From positions 1 to 44,705 of the forward strand of contig NZ_JAHCST010000074.1 in the NCBI RefSeq assembly GCF_018476525.1: DNA of 44,705 bases. The letters run 5' to 3'. The notes beneath the pieces were generated by a model, which saw only the letters and a list, made by a program, of their open reading frames with translations, did not search any database and was not told the DNA's origin. How positions within the stretch are numbered: position 1 is the first letter of the stretch; every line of letters starts with the position of its first letter. The position numbers and the translations under genes are program-made. This document shows, one piece after another, positions 32,514 through 39,527 of this stretch. This DNA comes from Acrocarpospora catenulata (GTDB lineage Bacteria; Actinomycetota; Actinomycetes; Streptosporangiales; Streptosporangiaceae).

Positions 32514-34016
32514 GTGGATCGTCCGTCGGGGAGCGGCATGACGGCTGGCCGGGGCACGTTGAGCGTGGTGGCGGGCGCGCTGGTCGCGGTTCTGGCCGTG
32601 CTGGGCTACCTGCTGCCCCCGCCCGCGTTCGACCCCCCGCCGCTGACCAACCCGCCCGCCTTCCAGGACCTGCCAGAACAGCCGCCCGCCGAGCACCGGC
32701 CGGTCAACACCACCGCGCCGATCAAGGTGCAGGACATCACGGTGCCGGTCAACGGCGAGAAGCTGACGGCCACCATCCGCGCGCCGCAGACCCCCGGCAA
32801 GCACCCCGCCATGGTCTTCGTGCAGGGCTCCGGCTCCGGGACCAGGGACGAGTTCATCTCGCAGGCCGAGTGGCTGGCCAGGTCGGGCATCATCACCCTG
32901 GCCTACGACAAGCGCACGGTCGGGTACTCCTTCCGCAGCAGGGACTTCTCGCTCCTGGCCGACGACGCGCTGAACATGATCCAGGTGCTCCGCGAACGAC
33001 CCGACGTGGACCAGGCCAGGACCGGGCTGTGGGGGGTCAGCGAGGGCGGCTGGGTGGTGCCGATCGCCGCCGCCAAGAGCCGGGACGTCGCCTACGCCGT
33101 GCTGGTCTCCTCGCCGAACGTCTCCCCGATGCGGCAGGTGGCCTGGGCGCTCAACGAACAGCTGCTCCGGCTGCGCGCGCCGGACGGAGTGCGCGACCTG
33201 CTCACCCGGGCGATGGGCGGGGTCGGCTTCAACTTCCTGCGTTACGACAGCGTCCCCGCGCTGCACGGCATCCACCAGCCCACGCTCGCCCTGTACGGGA
33301 CGATGGACCCCTCCATCCCGTTCGTGGAGAGCACCCAGACGCTGATCGACGCGCTGCCCAGAAGCGACTACACGATCCGTTTCCTGGCGGGGGCCGACCA
33401 CGCGATGCGGATCAACGGCGGCCGTTTCGTGCCCGACTACCTGCCGACGCTGGCCAACTGGATCCAGGGCCTGCCCCGGCTGCCGGAGATCCGGATGGCG
33501 GGGGCCACCCCGGTGCAGCGGTTCCAGGCCAGTGACGTGCCCGCCGCGCCCTGGTACGGCGGCACCACCTTCCTCACGCTGACCCTGCTGCTGGCGGCGG
33601 TGGGCTACGTGGCCGCGCCGGTCACCGAGATGGTGGTCCGGCTGCGCGGCCGGGAGCTGCGCCACCAGACCAACGCCCAGCTCTGGCCGGGGCTGCGGCG
33701 GCGGCTGCGGCGCATGGTCTGGACGGGGGTCGGGCTGCTGGCCGCCGTGCTGGCCTTCATCACGCTGATCGTGCTCTTCTCGGTGAACCAGGCGGGTGCC
33801 TGGCCGGCCGTCCAGGCGGGGTGGCTGGTGGTGCGGGTGCTCGCCGTGGTGATCCTGGCGCAGGCGGTGGGCGCGGCCGGAGTGATGATCGCCGGGTTCC
33901 GGGACGGCTGGCAGCCCACCCGGTGGCAGAAGATCACGTTGACCGGGATACTCGGCGGCACGGGATTGCTGCTGGTGACCGCCGCCTATTACGGGCTGTT
34001 CGCGTTCCCTTGGTAG
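32514..34016 (+). CDS. Alpha/beta hydrolase with N-terminal anchor and C-terminal membrane helices
   Basis: 500 residues. A hydrophobic segment near the start (LSVVAGALVAVLAVLGYLL) acts as signal or anchor. An alpha/beta-hydrolase domain follows (about 60-330), with nucleophile elbow GVSEGG (Ser about 176), an acid in YGTMDPSIPF, and a catalytic His in AGADHAM. The C-terminus (about 345-500) adds about four membrane helices, an uncommon extension for this fold. The catalytic domain should sit outside the membrane. The substrate is unknown; bacterial relatives act on esters or peptides. Two starts are possible: GTG 32514 with AGGGGGAGGG at long spacing, or ATG 32538 with GGGGAG close by. I list the longer form without strong preference. 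Confidence 0.85.
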   Translation: MDRPSGSGMTAGRGTLSVVAGALVAVLAVLGYLLPPPAFDPPPLTNPPAFQDLPEQPPAEHRPVNTTAPIKVQDITVPVNGEKLTATIRAPQTPGKHPAMVFVQGSGSGTRDEFISQAEWLARSGIITLAYDKRTVGYSFRSRDFSLLADDALNMIQVLRERPDVDQARTGLWGVSEGGWVVPIAAAKSRDVAYAVLVSSPNVSPMRQVAWALNEQLLRLRAPDGVRDLLTRAMGGVGFNFLRYDSVPALHGIHQPTLALYGTMDPSIPFVESTQTLIDALPRSDYTIRFLAGADHAMRINGGRFVPDYLPTLANWIQGLPRLPEIRMAGATPVQRFQASDVPAAPWYGGTTFLTLTLLLAAVGYVAAPVTEMVVRLRGRELRHQTNAQLWPGLRRRLRRMVWTGVGLLAAVLAFITLIVLFSVNQAGAWPAVQAGWLVVRVLAVVILAQAVGAAGVMIAGFRDGWQPTRWQKITLTGILGGTGLLLVTAAYYGLFAFPW

Positions 34017-34142
34017 GGGTTGTCGGCCTGGCCGAGGTCAAAGACCCGGGATCAACGCGCCGCGCACCGTAAAGCTGAGGGCACCTGGCCGCCGGTGACG
34101 CTTCAATGTAACCGAAGCGACACGGTCGGTAATGGGGTGGAC

Positions 34143-35546
34143 GTGAAGAATCCAGCAGGGGTGATCGGGTGGCTCGTGCTCTCGGCCGTCCTGCCGGGCG
34201 CCGCGCATCTGCGCGCGGGCTGGAAGCGGACCGGTCTGGTCTTGCTCCTGGCCTACCTGGCGATGGTGCTAATGGTCACCGGATTGGTCGTGGAACTGGG
34301 GCCGGCCGCGCTGGCCGGGTGGGCGCTGGGCCGGCTGCCCGCCATCACGGTTACCGCGGGGGTGTTGGCGGCGGCCTGGTGCGCCCTGATCGTGCACTCG
34401 TTCCTGGTGCTCCGGCCGGGACTGGCCTCCCGCCGGTGGCAGGCCGGGACGGGGGTGGTGGCCGCGCTGCTGGCCCTGCTGGTGGCGCTGCCGTTCGCGG
34501 TCACCGCCCGGTACGCGGCGATCTCCCAGCGCACCCTGGACCAGGTCTTCACCGTTCCCGGGAACGGCGGCGACCCGCTGGCCGGCAAGGACAGGGTCAA
34601 CATCCTGCTGCTCGGCGGCGACTGGGACCCCGGCAGGGTGGGCACCCGGACCGACAGCGTCAACGTGGCCAGCATCGACGTGCGCACCGGCAATACCGTG
34701 CTGTTCGGCCTGCCCCGCAACCTGGAGGACGTGCGCTTCCCGCCCGGCAGCCCGATGCGGGCCCGCTTCCCGTACGGCTTCCGCCTGCCGGAAAGCCCCG
34801 GCGGGGACAGGGACGACCTGCTCTACTCGGTCTGGGGGTACGCCAACGAGCACCCGGAAATCTTCGGCGGCCGGCGGAACATGGGCCCCGCCACCCTGAA
34901 GGAAACCGTCGGCTACACCCTGGGCCTGAAGATCGACTGGTACGCGCTGGTCAACATCTGGGGTTTCGCCCGCATCATCGACGCCCTCGGCGGTCTGGTG
35001 CTCAACGTGGAGCGGGATGTCGTCTACGGCCGCTACAACGAGGGCCGGGTCAAGGCAGGTCTGCGGCGGCTGGACGGCGCCCAGGCGCTCTGGTACGCCC
35101 GGTCCCGCACCTTCGCCGATGACTTCACCCGGATGCGGCGGCAGCGCTGCGTGTTCGACGCGCTGCTGCGGCAGGCCGACCCCGGCAAGGTGCTGACCGG
35201 TTTCGACCAGATCGCCCGGGCCACCCAGGGCATGATCTACACCGATCTGCCGCGCGGCACGCTGCCGTACCTGGTGCCGCTGATGGCGAAGATCAAGAAC
35301 GCCTCGGTGCGCAGCGTGCAGTTCGTGCCGCCGCTGATCAACACGGGGTACCCGGACTGGAACCTGATCCGGGAGACCACCGCCCGTGCGCTGAAGGAGT
35401 CCGCCCAGGCCAAACCGGAGACCAAGACCGGCACGCGGGACAAACCCGGCGTCAAGGCCATGGCGGTCCTGCACGCCAACCCCGTCGCGCCGTCGACCGC
35501 CCCCTCCCCCACGCCGGCACCCCGGCTGAGCGCCGACTGCCGCTGA
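34143..35546 (+). CDS. LytR-CpsA-Psr (LCP) family protein with multi-helix membrane anchor
   Basis: About 467 residues. The N-terminal 125 residues contain about four hydrophobic segments; most LCP proteins have one. The LCP domain (about 150-400) shows RTDSVNVASIDVRTG, LFGLPRNLEDVRFPPG, GFARIIDALGGLVLNVE and the YARSRTFADDFTRMRRQRC segment with conserved Arg residues. A Pro/Ala/Thr-rich tail ends the protein. LCP enzymes attach undecaprenyl-linked polymers such as teichoic acid or arabinogalactan to peptidoglycan on the outer face of the membrane. The start could be GTG 34137 or 34143; both precede the same membrane segment. A much longer upstream frame exists but lacks a conserved N-terminus. 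Confidence 0.9.
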   Translation: MKNPAGVIGWLVLSAVLPGAAHLRAGWKRTGLVLLLAYLAMVLMVTGLVVELGPAALAGWALGRLPAITVTAGVLAAAWCALIVHSFLVLRPGLASRRWQAGTGVVAALLALLVALPFAVTARYAAISQRTLDQVFTVPGNGGDPLAGKDRVNILLLGGDWDPGRVGTRTDSVNVASIDVRTGNTVLFGLPRNLEDVRFPPGSPMRARFPYGFRLPESPGGDRDDLLYSVWGYANEHPEIFGGRRNMGPATLKETVGYTLGLKIDWYALVNIWGFARIIDALGGLVLNVERDVVYGRYNEGRVKAGLRRLDGAQALWYARSRTFADDFTRMRRQRCVFDALLRQADPGKVLTGFDQIARATQGMIYTDLPRGTLPYLVPLMAKIKNASVRSVQFVPPLINTGYPDWNLIRETTARALKESAQAKPETKTGTRDKPGVKAMAVLHANPVAPSTAPSPTPAPRLSADCR

Positions 35547-35548
35547 GC

Positions 35549-36556
35549 TCAGCGGAGCAGGAAACTGTCCCTGGCCAGCCGCCGTACCCGGTCCTCGTCC
35601 ACGGTGTGGCCCAGGCCCGGCTGGGTGAGCGGGACCGCGACCACCCCGCCGGAGGCGCCCACCGGCGGGGCGACGATCTGGGCGCTGCGCGGTGGTTCGG
35701 TGACGTCGCTGGGCAGCGTGCACCCGGGCAGGCTGGCCACCGCCACCGTGGCCGCCCGGGCCAGCCCGGCCCCCCGGCCGTCGGCGCAGGTGATGTCCCA
35801 GCCGGCCAGGAGCGCCAGGTCGTGGGCCTGCCGTACCGCGGTGAGGGAGCCGAACAGGGACGGGCGCAGCAACAGGGAGCGGCCCGCGTGCAAGGAGATC
35901 GCGTGGTCCAGCGCGGCCACCGAGCCGACCTCCACCGCGACCGGGGCCGAGACCCGTTCCTGCAGGTCAGCGCTGGTGTACAGGTCGGTGAACGGCCGTT
36001 CGATGCCGGCCAGGCCGTAGGCGTCCAGGGCCTCCAGCTGGGCGGTGTCGGTGTAGGCGCCGTTGCCGTCCACCGCGATGGACAGCACCGGGTAGGCCGC
36101 GCGGACCGCGCGGACCGGCTCCACGTCCCAGCCCGGGCGCACGTCGATGGTCACGTGCCCGTAGCCGGCGCCGACATGCCGGTTGACCCGGGCCACCGTG
36201 CCCTCCGCCGACCCGTCCGGAGCCAGCCGCACGGTCGCGATCAGCGAGGTACGGCTGCCGCCCAGCGCGTGCGCCAGCGGGACGCCGGAGAGCCGGGTCC
36301 ACAGATCCCAGCAGGCCATGTCGGCCGCCGACCCGCCCGGCACGCCGCCGAGCTCGTCGGGATGCTCCCAGTCCACGCCGAGCAGGGCCTGACCCAGCGA
36401 TCCCTCAAGGGTGGTCCAGGTTTTGGGGGCCGGGTGCACGACCTCGCCCCACCCGGCCATGCCGCCGTAGTCCGTCAGCTTGACGAGGATGCTCTCCGGC
36501 CGCCTGCCGTAGGGCAGGAACAGCCGGAACACCTCGATCTCCCGGACACGTGGCAT
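35549..36556 (-). CDS. Enolase-superfamily protein (OSBS/NAAAR-like) without catalytic lysines
   Basis: 335 residues matching the o-succinylbenzoate synthase/N-acylamino acid racemase branch. The barrel shows VRPGWDVEPVRAVR, the metal-ligand strands SIAVDGNGAYT and GIERPFTD, and ASLPGCTLPSD near the end. At the first catalytic position, where the family has a KxK motif before PGWD, the residues are Thr and Asp (VTIDVRPGWD). The second catalytic lysine (IKPGRVGG in relatives) is Arg in LLLRPSLFGS. The third metal ligand region reads VEVGS instead of LDES. It therefore looks like a non-catalytic or rewired member. ATG 36556, with GGGAGA six bases upstream, replaces an earlier in-frame start at 36589. 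It follows the MFS gene by 13 bases. Confidence 0.85.
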   Translation of the reverse strand: MPRVREIEVFRLFLPYGRRPESILVKLTDYGGMAGWGEVVHPAPKTWTTLEGSLGQALLGVDWEHPDELGGVPGGSAADMACWDLWTRLSGVPLAHALGGSRTSLIATVRLAPDGSAEGTVARVNRHVGAGYGHVTIDVRPGWDVEPVRAVRAAYPVLSIAVDGNGAYTDTAQLEALDAYGLAGIERPFTDLYTSADLQERVSAPVAVEVGSVAALDHAISLHAGRSLLLRPSLFGSLTAVRQAHDLALLAGWDITCADGRGAGLARAATVAVASLPGCTLPSDVTEPPRSAQIVAPPVGASGGVVAVPLTQPGLGHTVDEDRVRRLARDSFLLR

Positions 36557-36569
36557 GGAATCTCCCTCG

Positions 36570-37931
36570 CTAGGTCTCCATCGTCGCACGTCCCGCCAAG
36601 GGCACGCCGACCGCGGCCAAGGCCACCAGCAGCGCGAAGCACACCGCGTACGCGGCGGAGACGGTGAGGACGGCCCCGGTCACGGCAACCGCCACAATCG
36701 TCAGCACCGACTCGCCCACGCTCAACGAGGCGCTGTTGTGCCCCTGCTCCCCCGGCTCGGACAGTTCGAGCACCAGCACCGAAAGGGTCGGATAGACCAC
36801 CCCGATGCCCAGCCCGGCCACCGACCAGGCCACGAACGACAGCGCCACCGGCACCACCCCGGCCACCGCCAGCGCGGTCCCGGCGATCCCGGCCGCGATC
36901 AGCGCGCTCCCCGCCCGCAACATGCCCTTCCGCGCGTACGGCTTGCGCCCCTGGAGCCAGGATCCGAACGACCAGGAGACCGCGCCGCCGGTGAGCACCA
37001 GCCCGGCCTGGGCCGGGGAGAGGCCGCGTTCCTGGGCGAGCACCAGCGGGACCAGCACCTCGGCGGCGAAGAACGACCCGGCCGCGACGCCCCGGAGGGC
37101 GACCACGGTGGGCAACCCCCTGGCCGCCCGTACGGTTCCCGGCGGGAGCAGCCGGGGCAGCGCGACGACCAGCACCAGCAGCCCGGCGACCATGAGCGGG
37201 ATGTGCCGGGCGCCGCTGCCGTACTGGAGCAGCCCGGCCCCGATCGCGGCCAGCCCGCCCAGCAGCAACCGGGGCAGGAACGCCCTGGTCTGCTCGGGGG
37301 GCGGTGGCGTCTCGCGGACGCTCGCGCGCAGGCCGCGCCAGAGCACCAGGGCGGCAGGGGCGGCCAGCAGCGGCACGGCCAGGAACACCCAGCGCCAGCT
37401 GAACCGCTCGGTGACCAGGCCGGTGATGGCGGGGCCGATCACCGAGGGGAGCACCCAGGCGGCGGCCAGCAGCGAGAACACCCGGGGGTGCATGATCGCC
37501 GGGTAGACCCGCCCGACCAGGACGTAGACCGCCACGTTGAACATGCCGCCGCCCAGGCCCTGGAGGAAACGGCCGACCAGGAAGATCTCCATGACCGGCG
37601 CCATCCCCGACACCACCAGGCCGAGGGTGAAGGCCAGCAGCCCCGCCCAGAGCGGCGCGTCCGGTCCTCTGCGGTCCCCCCACCGTCCACCGGCCACCGT
37701 GGCGATCACCCCGGCCGCCAGGCCCCCGCTGAAGGCCAGGCTGTACAGGTGGTAGCCGTCGAGCTCCCGGCCGACCACGGGCATCGCGGTCGCCACCGCC
37801 AGGTATTCGAAGGCGACGAGCATGAACAGCGCCACCATGCCCGCGCTCAGTGCCCGGTAGCGCGGGTCGAAGACCCGGGGCACCGTAGGAGGAGAAATCA
37901 CAGTAGTCACATCCTGAACGCTACAAATCAC
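36570..37931 (-). CDS. Major facilitator superfamily transporter
   Basis: 453 residues with about 12-14 hydrophobic segments. Classic MFS motifs are present: GGRWGDRRGPDAPL between helices 2 and 3, and FLVGRFLQGLGGGMFNVAVYVLV in helix 4. The pattern resembles drug/proton antiporters of the DHA type. Substrate and direction are not readable. The stop lies 13 bases before the enolase-superfamily gene, so the two are probably cotranscribed. Several GTG starts are available (37931, 37910, 37901). The last has AGGA at better spacing; I list the longest. Upstream lies the gene-free region 37932-38354. Confidence 0.88.
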   Translation of the reverse strand: MICSVQDVTTVISPPTVPRVFDPRYRALSAGMVALFMLVAFEYLAVATAMPVVGRELDGYHLYSLAFSGGLAAGVIATVAGGRWGDRRGPDAPLWAGLLAFTLGLVVSGMAPVMEIFLVGRFLQGLGGGMFNVAVYVLVGRVYPAIMHPRVFSLLAAAWVLPSVIGPAITGLVTERFSWRWVFLAVPLLAAPAALVLWRGLRASVRETPPPPEQTRAFLPRLLLGGLAAIGAGLLQYGSGARHIPLMVAGLLVLVVALPRLLPPGTVRAARGLPTVVALRGVAAGSFFAAEVLVPLVLAQERGLSPAQAGLVLTGGAVSWSFGSWLQGRKPYARKGMLRAGSALIAAGIAGTALAVAGVVPVALSFVAWSVAGLGIGVVYPTLSVLVLELSEPGEQGHNSASLSVGESVLTIVAVAVTGAVLTVSAAYAVCFALLVALAAVGVPLAGRATMET

Positions 37932-38065
37932 GACATATCACCGAACATCGGGAATTGGTCGTAGGACTTCCGCGCGCCGGCAGTGACCTCGAACCAGGCT
38001 GGCAGGGCCGAGCGGCACCAGGTCTCGGGCAAGCGGGCGAAAACCGCGAGGCTTCGGCGGCCGGG

Positions 38066-38146
38066 GTCGACATCATCCTGTCCAACAACGGCTACGAGAT
38101 GATCAACCTCGGCATCAAGCAGCCGGTCTCGGCCATCCTGGAGGCC
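38066..38146 (+). pseudogene. Fragment of a B12-binding domain (methionine-synthase-like)
   Basis: 27 plus-strand codons read VDIILSNNGYEMINLGIK followed by QPVSAILEA. That is the stretch that follows DxHDIGKN in the cobalamin-binding domain of MetH-like proteins. The cobalamin-binding DxHxxG motif that should precede it is absent, and the homology stops abruptly at 38146, where a fragment of an unrelated gene on the other strand begins. No start codon or domain remainder exists. The wider 37932-38354 region holds no intact gene. Confidence 0.65.
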
Positions 38147-38209
38147 GGCGTCCACGAACTCGCGCTCGCGCAGGGAGAGCGTCTGGCCGCGGATGATGCG
38201 GGCGCACAC
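38147..38209 (-). pseudogene. Fragment of a Dpp/Opp-type ABC permease gene
   Basis: About 20 minus-strand codons read CARIIRGQTLSLREREFVDA. That is the conserved cytoplasmic EAA-loop start of dipeptide/oligopeptide ABC permeases (usual form ARLVRGQxLSLREREFVEAA). It ends at 38147, directly against the B12-domain fragment. Upstream in the same frame a stop follows within a few codons, so no membrane segments or start survive. Confidence 0.65.
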
Positions 38210-38242
38210 CGACCGGCGACGTCACCTAGTGGCCCGTCACGC

Positions 38243-38296
38243 AACCTTGACCCGGCAATTCACGCCCCCGCCCCCGACCGAATCCGGGTCAAGGTT
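38243..38296. repeat. 13-base perfect inverted repeat in a gene-free region
   Basis: AACCTTGACCCGG (38243-38255) pairs perfectly with CCGGGTCAAGGTT (38284-38296) around a 28-base C-rich loop. It lies between the permease fragment and the VWA gene. Possible roles are a mobile-element end, an operator, or a terminator without T-tract for the VWA operon. There is nothing to decide between them. Confidence 0.6.
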
Positions 38297-38316
38297 CGGA
38301 GACGCCCCACTAGCTC

Positions 38317-38344
38317 CCTTCAGCACGCCCTCCTTCAGCACGCC
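38317..38344 (+). repeat. Short direct repeat CCTTCAGCACGCC
   Basis: CCTTCAGCACGCC occurs at 38317-38329 and again at 38332-38344, a 15-base period. A partial third copy (CCTTCAGCGCG) overlaps the stop codon of the VWA gene. On the minus strand this again looks like duplication of a gene 3' end. Confidence 0.6.
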
Positions 38345-38354
38345 AAGCCCCCCT

Positions 38355-39527
38355 TCAGCGCGCGGGCTGGTGGCGTTCGAACCAGGCCGACAGGTCTTTT
38401 CGCTGGATGGCGGCGGCCATCAGGTCGGGGAAGACGTCGGGGGTGCAGGCGAAGGCGGGCACGCCCAGGGCGGCCAGGGCGGCGGCGTTCTCCCGGTCGT
38501 AGGACGGGGCGCCCTCGTCGGAGAGGGCCAGCAGCACGATCACCTGGACCCCGGCGGCCGTCATCGCCGCGACCCGGCGGAGCATCTCCTCCCGGACCCC
38601 GCCCTCGTAGAGGTCGCTGACCAGGACGAAGATCGAATCGGTGGGACGGGTGACCAGCCCCTGGCAGTAGGCGATGGCCCGGTTGATGTCCGTGCCCCCG
38701 CCCAACTGGGTCCCGAAGAGCAGCTCGACGGGGTCGTGCAGCTGGTCGGTGAGGTCGACCACGGCCGTGTCGAAGACCACCAGGCTGGTCCGGAGGGCGC
38801 GCATCGAGGCCAGCGCCGCGCCGAACACGCTGGAGTAGACGACGGAGGCGGCCATCGACCCGCTCTGGTCGATGCAGAGCACGACCTCCCGCTGCACCGA
38901 GCGCTGCTTGCGGGCGTAGCCGATCAGGCGGGACGGCACCACCGTGTTCCGGTCCGGCAGGTAGTTCTTCAGGTTGGCGCGGATGGTGCGGTCCCAGTCG
39001 ATGTCGGCCGGGCGCCGGGGGCGGTGGGTGCGAGCCGCCCGGTCCAGCGCGCCGGTCAGGGCCGCCCTGGTCTTCTGCACCAGGCGCCGCTCCAGGTCCT
39101 CGACCACCTTGCGGACCACCATCCTGGCGGTCTGCCTGGCCTCCTCCGGCATCACCCGGTTGAGCGAGAGCAGCGTGCCGACCAGGTGCACGTCGGGCTC
39201 GACCGCCTCCAGCATCTCCGGTTCCAGCAGCAGGCGGCCCAGGTTGAGGCGCTCGATGGCGTCCTTCTGCATGACCTGGACCACGGTGGACGGGAAGTAG
39301 GTGCGGATGTCACCCAGCCACCGGCTCACCCTGGGGGCCGAAGCACCCAGGCCGGCGCTGCGCACGTTGCGCTCGCCCTGCCCCTGGCCGCCCTGGTCGT
39401 ACAGGGCGGCCAGGGCCGCGTCCATGCCGGCGTCGGCGGCGCCCAGGGCCGGGCAGCCGGACATGCCGTCGGCCTCGCCACCGAGCACCAGCCGCCAGCG
39501 GCGCAGCCGCTCGTCGGTCACGTTCAT
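38355..39527 (-). CDS. VWA-domain protein of the MoxR/DUF5682/DUF5691 operon
   Basis: 390 residues. The N-terminal helical part (about 1-200) is rich in Arg and Leu. The C-terminal von Willebrand factor A domain opens with the MIDAS motif CIDQSGSM (Asp 220) and keeps the TQLGGGTDINRAI threonine region and FVLVSDLYEGG aspartate. VWA partners of MoxR ATPases are thought to bind metal-dependent targets that the ATPase remodels. The start ATG 39527 overlaps the upstream DUF5682 stop as ATGA; a longer upstream frame is a shadow of that gene. It is the last gene of the operon. Its 3' end borders repeats and degraded gene fragments. Confidence 0.92.
   Translation of the reverse strand: MNVTDERLRRWRLVLGGEADGMSGCPALGAADAGMDAALAALYDQGGQGQGERNVRSAGLGASAPRVSRWLGDIRTYFPSTVVQVMQKDAIERLNLGRLLLEPEMLEAVEPDVHLVGTLLSLNRVMPEEARQTARMVVRKVVEDLERRLVQKTRAALTGALDRAARTHRPRRPADIDWDRTIRANLKNYLPDRNTVVPSRLIGYARKQRSVQREVVLCIDQSGSMAASVVYSSVFGAALASMRALRTSLVVFDTAVVDLTDQLHDPVELLFGTQLGGGTDINRAIAYCQGLVTRPTDSIFVLVSDLYEGGVREEMLRRVAAMTAAGVQVIVLLALSDEGAPSYDRENAAALAALGVPAFACTPDVFPDLMAAAIQRKDLSAWFERHQPAR

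Noticed and set aside
37955-38620. Plus-strand frame of 221 codons covering the gene-free region
   Set aside because: Only the short B12-like stretch is recognisable. The remainder runs antisense into the VWA gene and has Arg/Pro-rich composition.
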